A stretch of DNA of 64,000 bases from Cellvibrio polysaccharolyticus (GTDB lineage Bacteria > Pseudomonadota > Gammaproteobacteria > Pseudomonadales > Cellvibrionaceae), in the NCBI RefSeq assembly GCF_015182315.1, contig NZ_PRDL01000001.1, positions 3,038,001 to 3,102,000 on the forward strand, in the 5' to 3' direction. The position numbers and the translations under genes were made by a program. Of the stretch, positions 37,558-44,534 are shown piece by piece. The notes under the pieces were generated by a model, which did no database searches, was not told the DNA's origin, and was given only the letters and a program-made list of their open reading frames with translations. Position 1 is the stretch's first letter; each line of letters begins with the position of its first letter.

Positions 37558-37889
37558 TGGTAATCCTCTACTTCATTATTATTAGTGGTCCTCATCCCTG
37601 TTTAATGCATTAAAACAGGAGATGACTGCAGCACCACGTTCCTGTGATGACTCCTGAATGTCACATCAACCGAGGCGTCTCTCCACCTGCTGATGCGAAT
37701 CCATGATGGTTGACTGAAACCGTGTTTCCATCACCATCGCAGAATAATCATGGAAGTTTGCAAGTTTTGCAAGTGCTGTAGAAACCATCGATACACTGTT
37801 ACTCAAATAGCGCTACGAGGTAACACCTTTAACAGCGGGTGCGGCCAGAGAAATGAGCAAGATGTGTTGCCAGCGAAGAAGCCCGCCGG

Positions 37890-38021
37890 ATGATAGTTTC
37901 CATCATAAGAAATAGCGGCATCGATAAAATGATAAATTTAATCATTGAAAATAGCCGCCGCGTAAATGATAAATTCAATCATTGAAAATGGCTGCTCGCC
38001 TGAATGATAAATTCAATCATT
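37890..38021. repeat. Four-copy 38-bp palindromic repeat series
   Basis: Units begin near 37890, 37928, 37965 and 38003, with a spacing of 37-38 bp. Each contains an imperfect palindrome of the type AATGATAAATTCAATCATT; the last three are nearly identical and the first is diverged (ATGATAGTTTCCATCAT). The inter-palindrome sequences are also similar (GAAAATAGCCGCC, GAAAATGGCTGCT). The array lies about 330-460 bp upstream of the CarA-type receptor and just after the next receptor's terminator. The rest of the 37558-38155 interval has a further inverted repeat, GAAAC-CGT-GTTTC, and no gene. Confidence 0.75.
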
Positions 38022-38103
38022 GCAAATAACGGAAGGTGGCAAGTGAGAAAACGCGAATGAAAGGCGGCATAAAACTGCCGTCTATAGGCAGTCTATTATT
38101 GCA

Positions 38104-38145
38104 GAAAAAAAGCCACCGGCAGGTTCCCCCTACGCGATGGCTTTT
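38104..38145 (-). terminator. Terminator of receptor 2
   Basis: On the minus strand AAAAGCCA and TGGCTTTT form an 8-bp stem around a GC-rich 22-nt loop, followed by a U-run. It lies 10 bp after the stop of the receptor gene. Confidence 0.6.
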
Positions 38146-38155
38146 AGCCGATGAC

Positions 38156-40603
38156 TTAGTAAGTGGCGCGCAAGGTTAGAGATACGTTGCGTGGGTCACC
38201 GTAATAATAAGCAAGACCACTGGCACCAATATTTTTATAATAAACCTTATCAAACAGATTATTGGCATTCAGCTGAATGGTGAAATTTTCGTTGGCATTA
38301 TATTTCACCAACGCACTAAATGTAGTGTATCCAGCTTGCTCAGCACGATTGTTGCCACTAAGTACATAGATATCACTCTGGCCATTCAACCCACCACCGA
38401 TAGTCCATGCCGATAAATTACCTGGCAGATTCCAACTGGCGAACACTTTCACTGTATGTTTCGGGTCACGAGTTCTCAAAGGCTGTCCAACATTACCCGC
38501 GCTGGTATCTTTGAGGTATTCAGTTCTATTGTAGGTATAACCGGCAGTCAACTGAACTCCCGGGAGAACTTCACCGGAGATGTCAGTATCAACACCTTCG
38601 CTACGGGTTTCTCCATCAGCAACCCGACAGTAACCATTGGTGTACCAGGGTGTACAGGGATTGGGGCTATTGAGATCATTCATTGCCTTGCCCACATTGT
38701 CGATGCGGAAAAGAGCAAAGTTTGAAGTTAAACTCCCATCGTAAAACTCACCCTTAACACCGACTTCATAGCTTTCGCCACGAATAGGATCTACCTGCTT
38801 GCCATTGATATCCAAACCGGTCTGGCTTTTGAAAATTTCTGTGTAACTGAAATAAGCACCAAAATTTCTGTGGAAATCATAAATAATGCCAGCATAAGGT
38901 GTTACTTCATCCTCTACCTTTTGCGTACCGGAAGATGTCTTCCAGTTGCTGACCCGCGCACCAAGAATGACGCTCAGCGGATCAGCCAAATACAATCTCG
39001 TGGATGCCCATGCACCGTCCTGCTCAGTAGTTGAACGCGTATTAACTCCCTGAGGATTCAGGCTCCATTCCGGCATACTGGTGTAAGGATTCCAGTGTCG
39101 AATGTCTGTATCCCATACAAAAACAGCGAAGTCACAGTAGGAGTTAATATTGACGCTCTTCGACCACTCAGCACCCACATTCAAATCATGTTGTCTACCA
39201 AACAATGCAAATGATCCTTCCGCTTTCACGTCAATGTGCGTCTGATCAGAACCGGAACCTTCACAAACACTTTTCTGGACATCGTAAGCATAGGGGCTCG
39301 GGTTCGAAGCTGTTTTCACAAAGTAAGTTTGTTCAAAACCATTTTCATCAATTTCAAAACGGGTTCTGGTCGCAGTTGCTTCGACTTTCCAATCGTTTTC
39401 AAAGGTATGCACTAACTCAACAAAGCCTTGTGTATTGGAACGATCCCAGCGGTTATCTGCTGCACCGAGATAAGTTTCACGCGGTAAATCAATCGGTTTG
39501 CCATTAGCCAGCGCCGGTAATCCACCCCAGGAGCCGGATGTATCCAAATGCGTATATTGCAACGAACCTGTCAATATTGTTTTTTCAGTCAGGTGCCCCT
39601 CCAGGATACCGTAAATAGTATCCTTGGCGTCTTCGCGGCCGGTCTGAAACAAATCACGATCCTGCCACGCAACTACCAGACGACCGCGTACACTACCCGA
39701 GTCGATCAACGAGCCGGATACGTCTCCTTCCATGCGGTAATCGTTCCAGGTACCCATCGCACCACTAGCACTAGCCTGGAAGTTTTCGGTAGGTCTTTTG
39801 CGAACCAGATTGATGGTACCGGACGGATTACCTTCACCACGCATCAGGCCGGTAGCACCACGGATCACTTCAACACGGTCAAAAAGTGCCATATCCGGCT
39901 GCACGTAAGTACCACCACCGGCACCTGACACAACGGTAGAACCATCGTATTGAATTGCATCAATTTGATGGCCACGGGAGAAAAATGAAATCCGCTCACT
40001 GTCGGTATAATTGATAGAAAGACCAGGAGTGGTTTCTACCAATGATTCAAGATTTGTGATTCGCTGATCATTGAGGCGTTCACGGCTGAATACTGTTAAG
40101 GAGTGTGGCACTTCACGCAATCTCTGATCACTTTTCATCAGACTTACACCACCAACGGTATAAGAACCATTACCTTCGCTGCGCATACCCAGACCTTCGG
40201 CATTCACTTTTACCGAGGGCAACATAACCTGGTCATCACCCACGTGACGCAGGGCGTAAACGCCGTTGTTGCTTCTGATCAACTCGAGCGAATGGCCTTT
40301 TAACAGCTGCAAAAATGCCTGATCAACCGTATAAGCGCCGCGTAAACCCTGGCTTTGTTTGCCGCTGGTAATGGCGGTGTCAAAAGACAAGGCAACGCCG
40401 GCAGCACCAGCAAACCGGCTCAGTACTACACCCAGTTCACCGCCGGGAATCTGGTATTGCTTTACCGCCTGGGCTTCGCTGGCAGCAGCTGCCTGGGCAT
40501 AAACCGAAGATGCGGCAACCGTCATGCCTGCCGTACCGGCCAGCAATGGAATCAATAGTGTTAACGCGTGTTTCTTAAAAGTGTTGTGTGTGTTTTTACG
40601 CAT
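38156..40603 (-). CDS. TonB-dependent siderophore receptor with STN domain (cassette 2)
   Basis: Outer-membrane receptor of 815 residues. Signal peptide 1-36 (ending VYAQA), STN domain at about 48-118 (YQIPGGELGVVLSRFAGAAG), plug at about 155-270 (LREVPHSLTVFSRERLNDQR, VEVIRGATGLMRGEGNPSG) and a barrel ending in Tyr. It resembles FpvA/FhuE-type receptors for hydroxamate or mixed ferric siderophores. It is the last gene of a transcript order sigma, FecR, His-rich protein, receptor, although 386 bp containing hairpins separates it from the His-rich gene, so a dedicated ECF-sigma promoter is likely. Confidence 0.92.
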   Translation of the reverse strand: MRKNTHNTFKKHALTLLIPLLAGTAGMTVAASSVYAQAAAASEAQAVKQYQIPGGELGVVLSRFAGAAGVALSFDTAITSGKQSQGLRGAYTVDQAFLQLLKGHSLELIRSNNGVYALRHVGDDQVMLPSVKVNAEGLGMRSEGNGSYTVGGVSLMKSDQRLREVPHSLTVFSRERLNDQRITNLESLVETTPGLSINYTDSERISFFSRGHQIDAIQYDGSTVVSGAGGGTYVQPDMALFDRVEVIRGATGLMRGEGNPSGTINLVRKRPTENFQASASGAMGTWNDYRMEGDVSGSLIDSGSVRGRLVVAWQDRDLFQTGREDAKDTIYGILEGHLTEKTILTGSLQYTHLDTSGSWGGLPALANGKPIDLPRETYLGAADNRWDRSNTQGFVELVHTFENDWKVEATATRTRFEIDENGFEQTYFVKTASNPSPYAYDVQKSVCEGSGSDQTHIDVKAEGSFALFGRQHDLNVGAEWSKSVNINSYCDFAVFVWDTDIRHWNPYTSMPEWSLNPQGVNTRSTTEQDGAWASTRLYLADPLSVILGARVSNWKTSSGTQKVEDEVTPYAGIIYDFHRNFGAYFSYTEIFKSQTGLDINGKQVDPIRGESYEVGVKGEFYDGSLTSNFALFRIDNVGKAMNDLNSPNPCTPWYTNGYCRVADGETRSEGVDTDISGEVLPGVQLTAGYTYNRTEYLKDTSAGNVGQPLRTRDPKHTVKVFASWNLPGNLSAWTIGGGLNGQSDIYVLSGNNRAEQAGYTTFSALVKYNANENFTIQLNANNLFDKVYYKNIGASGLAYYYGDPRNVSLTLRATY

Positions 40604-40990
40604 AGCTCGCAGTCTGTAAACTGCCCTCCTGAATCGGCACCAACCATGATAGGGGCTAACTACCCTTCATGATGACGACCGCATCATTGCTGTCATTGGC
40701 TGCCCGGTGTATGGCATACGCCGGGCGTTTAAAAAGCCGTAGGCTGTTGTTATTCAGCTTTCATGTGCAAGGTCGTATCAGTTTTCAAAAGGGACAATCG
40801 AAAGGAAAAATTTTTTATTATTTTTTGAAAAAGAAATTACGGCAGGCGCAGGCAGGATTTAACCATCCGCAAACGGGATAGCTCAGCAAAATGCAGACGG
40901 TATAGAAAGGAAGAAGCATCGAATTGAACAAAGCATCCTTGCTTTGGTAGCAGGTGCCGGGCGATCAGGCACCGGTATTATGAGCGGATA
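40604..40990. other. Intergenic region with two hairpins
   Basis: Between the His-rich protein gene and receptor 2. It contains the hairpin GCCCGG...CCGGGC at 40702-40726 and GGTGCC...GGCACC at 40953-40973; the latter is 17 bp after the His-rich stop and could act as its weak terminator. No ORF with a ribosome site was found. The receptor promoter must lie here if it is not read through. Confidence 0.5.
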
Positions 40991-41302
40991 TTAATGCTGG
41001 TGATGCGAGTGGCTCGAAGAATGGTCGTGCCCGGCTGCTTCGGATTTTTTACCGGCGTTGATTTCAGCGCAGGAAAATACCTCTTCTTCCTCGGTCGTGG
41101 TATTTACCAATACCGCCTTGTGAGAAGGAAAGTGAGCACAAATGTCCGCGAGGTTTTCTTTGGCTTGCTCACGGGTTTCATAGCTTTCATGAAACCGCGA
41201 TTCTGCCGGGCCGTCCGGAGACAACCTGACTTCAAAACTGGCCAGTGCCGGCAAGGCTGCCAGCAACGTAATCAAAAACAATGACTTGCTGAATGTTTTC
41301 AT
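40991..41302 (-). CDS. Small His-rich periplasmic protein in cassette 2
   Basis: Exported protein of 103 residues. A signal peptide (about 1-21, ending ALASF) is followed by a compact region with two Cys (DICAHFPSHKAV, EVFSCAEINAG) that could form a disulfide, and a C-terminal tail HDHSSSHSHHQH with six His, a likely metal-binding segment. The start at 41302 was chosen because the signal peptide begins there; the longer frame has no such signal. It sits between FecR and the receptor, and may bind iron or another metal in the periplasm. I do not recognise a named family. Confidence 0.65.
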   Translation of the reverse strand: MKTFSKSLFLITLLAALPALASFEVRLSPDGPAESRFHESYETREQAKENLADICAHFPSHKAVLVNTTTEEEEVFSCAEINAGKKSEAAGHDHSSSHSHHQH

Positions 41303-41389
41303 AAAATACCCGCCAGAATCAGGAAAGGGGTGAAACGGCGGCCACTTTACCACAGCGCCAACAGCCTGCAAGCGCTTCCGAAATGGTGG

Positions 41390-42358
41390 TTATGCCTTGC
41401 GTACCACCAGCCGGGTTTCCGCCAACGGCCCTAATAACTGCCAGCGATATTCAATATCTACCGGCACACTGGTGGCAATAGCTTGTAAGGCCATGGCGAT
41501 ATTATCCAGCGGAAAAGCACCGGATAACCGCAGTTGACGAATGCCGCTGTCGGCACGCAAACGCTGCACACTGTAACGGGATAATTCATCGAGCACCTGC
41601 GACAAGGGCCAGTTATGTACAATTAACATACCATTGCACCAGGCGTCTGCTCCTGGTTGCAGCGGCTGCGCGGGCAGGCATTTGGTGTTGGAAAATGACG
41701 CTGTTTCACCAGCGGTTAATAACTGCCGCTGGCCGCCGTTCTTCGGTGTAATTTCCACGTCATGCTCCAGTACCGTGACATGGGTTTCCTTGTTACCCAC
41801 CCGCACCATAAACCGGGTGCCCAGTGCTCGAACCTTGCCGTGAGCGGTCATCACCGAAAGGGGTCGGTGCAACGGAGCTGAATCCGGTGCGGTAGTAACG
41901 AGAATTTCGCCCTCGCCCAACACAATCAAACGCTCGGTAGCAGAAAACACAGTATCGATAGCAGAAGCTGTATTCAGCACAAGGTTCGACCCGTCCTCCA
42001 GGGTGAGGCTGCGGCGTTCGCCAGTGCGTGTTGTATGTTGGTAAGCCGGGCTTGTGAGCGCAGAATAACCGGCGGCTGTTAACGCCCCGCCGGAAATCGC
42101 CAACACCCCGGCACCTTTTAAAAAACGGCGCCGCTGCAAAACCCGCTCACTCTCGCTTTGTTGCCATACCGCTACCGAGACACGACCTGGCATACCTTGC
42201 AAGCGACCTTGCAATTGCTCAACCTGCCGCCACGCCCAGGCGTGTTCTTCGCTCTGGCTTACCCACTGCTGCCAGGCTTCAAGATCGTTGCGGCAAATAT
42301 CGTCCGAACAAAACTCGGCGTACCATTGCGCGGCTTCTTTCAACAAAATTCTTTTCAA
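41390..42358 (-). CDS. FecR-family regulator (cassette 2)
   Basis: Anti-sigma/sigma-regulator of 322 residues. The N-terminal Trp-rich sigma-binding part (AAQWYAEF, LEAWQQWVSQSEEHAWAWRQVEQL) is followed by a membrane segment at about 82-105 and the periplasmic FecR domain with GERRSLTLEDGSNLVLNTASAID. The C-terminal STN-like part (LSQVLDELSRYS) is typical. The start is TTG at 42358, which overlaps the sigma stop (TTGA), giving translational coupling; a second TTG pair lies a few codons downstream. It relays the signal of receptor 2. Confidence 0.88.
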   Translation of the reverse strand: MKRILLKEAAQWYAEFCSDDICRNDLEAWQQWVSQSEEHAWAWRQVEQLQGRLQGMPGRVSVAVWQQSESERVLQRRRFLKGAGVLAISGGALTAAGYSALTSPAYQHTTRTGERRSLTLEDGSNLVLNTASAIDTVFSATERLIVLGEGEILVTTAPDSAPLHRPLSVMTAHGKVRALGTRFMVRVGNKETHVTVLEHDVEITPKNGGQRQLLTAGETASFSNTKCLPAQPLQPGADAWCNGMLIVHNWPLSQVLDELSRYSVQRLRADSGIRQLRLSGAFPLDNIAMALQAIATSVPVDIEYRWQLLGPLAETRLVVRKA

Positions 42359-42888
42359 GAGTCGCTATTATCCAAAGCAAACAACAGGCACTGCTCGGTG
42401 GCACGCGCCATATACTTTTTTACCGAGCTGACAGAAACCGATAACTGCTCTGCAATCACCGCGTAAGACAGCCCTTCCAGTTGCGACATTAAAAAAGCCT
42501 GCCGGACATTATGGCCAAGGCCGTCCAGCATAAGGTCAATTTCATACAGGGTTTCAATAACCAGCAAACGCATTTCCGGAGAAATATCTTCCGCTTCCGG
42601 CAGGGTTGCCAGAGCTTCTTCCCAGGCACGCTCCAGCCGTTGCCGGCGGAAATAATCCACCATTACGCGACGGGCAATGGTGGCCAGATAACTGCGCGGT
42701 TCGCGAATAGCCAGTGCATTATCACACCGCGATGAGGCACTGATAATGCGCACAAAGGTATCTTGTGTAAGGTCGGCAGCATTTTCCGAGCAGCCAAGTT
42801 TTTTGCGCAACCACCCCTGCAACCAGTTGTGGTGATCGTTATACAGCACATGAATTTGTTCATGTGTAACGGATTCGGCAACAGTCAT
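42355..42888 (-). CDS. FecI-like ECF sigma factor (cassette 2)
   Basis: ECF sigma factor of about 177 residues. Region 2 is visible as NAADLTQDTFVRII and EPRSYLATIARRVMVDYFRRQ; region 4 as LSYAVIAEQLSVSVSSVKKYM. ATG 42888 was chosen; an in-frame ATG four codons upstream at 42900 is possible and neither has a strong ribosome site. The gene follows the CysH-like gene by 71 bp on the same strand with no terminator between, so it may be co-transcribed from the Fur-box-like site near 43870. It is coupled to the FecR gene downstream. Confidence 0.9.
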   Translation of the reverse strand: MTVAESVTHEQIHVLYNDHHNWLQGWLRKKLGCSENAADLTQDTFVRIISASSRCDNALAIREPRSYLATIARRVMVDYFRRQRLERAWEEALATLPEAEDISPEMRLLVIETLYEIDLMLDGLGHNVRQAFLMSQLEGLSYAVIAEQLSVSVSSVKKYMARATEQCLLFALDNSDS

Positions 42889-42959
42889 AAAACAGAACAT
42901 CCAGTAAGAATCACAGGAATTACCGGTACGACAATTGAAAACGCATCACCACAACCCGT

Positions 42960-43634
42960 TCATACGTGCAAACCGCATTCGCGGTTGGCCAGCACTTTGG
43001 TCGGGTCAAAGTAATCGTCGTTAAAAGGTAACTGGTGCTTGTTGGCATATTCCGTCATTTGACTTTCCGTCCAGAAAAACCAGGGCGACAACTTGAGACA
43101 ATTAAATTTCTTGTCCCAACTGAAAATATCCAGCGAGGCGCGATGGTCAGTTTGTTCCTTGCGTAAACCGGTAATCCAGATACCGGGTTGCTGCTCTGTC
43201 ATGGCGCGCGCGAAAGGCTCAAGTTTTACCTCTTCGGTAAAAACGCGATGAGCAGTTTCGTCTTCCAACGCGGGAATACCGCCATACACAATATTGCGCC
43301 GGCTGCGAGTGACCCGCGGGGTGTAGTAATGCACCTGTAAACCCAAACGCAACGTAAGCTCTTGCGCCTGACGGTAGGTTTGATTGGTGTTGTAACCATG
43401 ATCAACACAAATGACCGGCACACCACGTTGTACATCGTTAATGGAGTGCAAAATCACCGCTTCATGCGGGCCAAAGTGGGTTGTTACCACCGTTTTTTGC
43501 GGTTGGGCCAACGCCCAGGTAATTACATCCCGTGGCGATTTATCGGCAAATTCGCGGTTCAGGCGTTCGAGTTGGCTTTGATCCATGGTCGGGTTTACCT
43601 GTCTGGTTAGGGTCTCATCATTTGCAACAGACAT
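42960..43634 (-). CDS. CysH-like phosphoadenosine phosphosulfate reductase family protein
   Basis: Protein of 224 residues of the PAPS-reductase/adenine-nucleotide alpha-hydrolase superfamily. Visible motifs are VVTTHFGPHEAVILHSIND (modified P-loop), PVICVDHGYNTNQTYRQAQEL, WITGLRKEQTDHRASLDIF and the C-terminal catalytic ECGLHV. The paired Cys residues of iron-sulfur APS reductases are absent, so a PAPS-type, thioredoxin-dependent enzyme is expected. The start codon overlaps the upstream 78-residue ORF by 28 nt. No other sulfate-assimilation gene is nearby, while iron-uptake genes flank it and a Fur-like site precedes it, so its role may be iron-linked. Start 43634 is uncertain; 43586 is the alternative. 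Confidence 0.82.
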   Translation of the reverse strand: MSVANDETLTRQVNPTMDQSQLERLNREFADKSPRDVITWALAQPQKTVVTTHFGPHEAVILHSINDVQRGVPVICVDHGYNTNQTYRQAQELTLRLGLQVHYYTPRVTRSRRNIVYGGIPALEDETAHRVFTEEVKLEPFARAMTEQQPGIWITGLRKEQTDHRASLDIFSWDKKFNCLKLSPWFFWTESQMTEYANKHQLPFNDDYFDPTKVLANRECGLHV

Positions 43635-43843
43635 ATCCGGTAACCCTCATCCACCAGATGCGCCTTCAATTCGAGAATGCGATCCAACTGGCCAGGACGC
43701 ACGGCTTCCACCATGGTTACCAGCAACTGATCCAGTTCCTGGTTTAACAAGCGCAGGGAGAGTTGGCGCTTTACGATTTCACAATCGATTTCAAACGCCG
43801 AGCAGAATGAGGTACGAAAAGGAAGCGTCACAGCCGTTGCCAA
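43607..43843 (-). CDS. Small helical protein upstream of cysH-like gene
   Basis: Predicted 78-residue soluble protein with a helical pattern (IVKRQLSLRLLNQELDQLLVT, in part) and two internal Cys near the start (SFCSAFEIDCE). The frame overlaps the start of the CysH-like gene by 28 nt, which argues for a real coupled gene. No ATG is available near the 5' end; TTG at 43843 or GTG at 43831 would serve, neither with a clear ribosome site. A Fur-box-like site lies immediately upstream. I do not recognise a family. Confidence 0.5.
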   Translation of the reverse strand: MATAVTLPFRTSFCSAFEIDCEIVKRQLSLRLLNQELDQLLVTMVEAVRPGQLDRILELKAHLVDEGYRICLLQMMRP

Positions 43844-43858
43844 TCAGTCAATGCAAAT

Positions 43859-43877
43859 GAGAATGATTATAGTTTTA
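43859..43877 (-). promoter_or_regulatory. Fur-box-like site upstream of the cysH-like operon
   Basis: The 19-mer GAGAATGATTATAGTTTTA, in the context AATGAGAATGATTAT...ATCATTT, matches about 12 of 19 positions of the classical Fur box. It lies 16 bp upstream of the small ORF that precedes cysH, so iron could repress this operon and possibly the sigma cassette behind it. Confidence 0.5.
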
Positions 43878-43959
43878 TCATTTGGCGCTGGCAAGAGGGC
43901 CGGGCAATCTTTACATGGATTGCCCGTGTTTTAGCAAAAAGCGCCCGGGGCGTTTGAAA

Positions 43960-44400
43960 TCAACGAGGCTCTACGTGCGAAGGTATGGCGGAAGCGTCTA
44001 CTTTGGCGACCATAACGGTCAGCAGCTCTTCACTGCGGGTTGTCCTGACATTAAAGTTAGTCACATTGACTGGCGTTTCAGCAATGGCAAGCCGGCTCTT
44101 TCTCTCATGATGAGAGGGAATTCCCTCATTGTTGGTAGAGGTGATTGACGTATTGATCGAATAAAACCCTTCGGCGGCCTCCGCATCAATTTGCACCGCC
44201 GCATCAAAACTGTATGCATCCTCGGTAGACTGCAGGGAGATAATCCCTTCTGTTCCTTCTGCAACAAACAGGCTCATCGGTTTTTCTACACCATTCACAA
44301 CGTGCAAAATATCAACGCGGAAAATTTCTTCAGCAAACGTAGCGGCCGAACTCAATGCGAGGGCGGCACATAAAACACGCGGCATATTTTTCAAAAACAT
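43960..44400 (-). CDS. Exported 146-residue protein of unknown function (cassette 3)
   Basis: Secreted protein with a signal peptide (1-23, ending ATFAE) and a beta-strand-rich mature part (FRVDILHVVNGVEKP, GFYSINTSITST, ETPVNVTNFNVRTTRSEELL). There are no Cys in the mature region and no recognisable catalytic motif. AAGGAG lies 7 nt before the ATG. It is downstream of receptor 3 on the same strand, separated by a terminator-like hairpin, and may be an accessory protein of that receptor system. I do not recognise the family. Confidence 0.65.
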   Translation of the reverse strand: MFLKNMPRVLCAALALSSAATFAEEIFRVDILHVVNGVEKPMSLFVAEGTEGIISLQSTEDAYSFDAAVQIDAEAAEGFYSINTSITSTNNEGIPSHHERKSRLAIAETPVNVTNFNVRTTRSEELLTVMVAKVDASAIPSHVEPR

Positions 44401-44461
44401 GGTTTAGCTCCTTATTAAGAATAAATTCCGTAACGAAAAAACGGGATGGATACTAATAAAA

Positions 44462-44492
44462 CAGCACCTGACGCCATCCGCATCAGGTGCTG
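44462..44492 (-). terminator. Terminator after receptor 3
   Basis: A CAGCACCTGA / TCAGGTGCTG stem (10 bp) with an 11-nt loop is followed on the minus strand by TTTTATT. It lies 43 bp beyond the receptor stop. Confidence 0.7.
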
Positions 44493-44534
44493 CTACTCAG
44501 CATTCCATTACAAACTTCTGAAAAAATCGGACGA

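Noticed and set aside
37890..38021. Regularly spaced repeats suggesting a CRISPR array
   Set aside because: The repeats are palindromic 19-mers with only 18-bp linkers that resemble each other, there are just four copies and no cas genes are nearby. This is not a CRISPR array.
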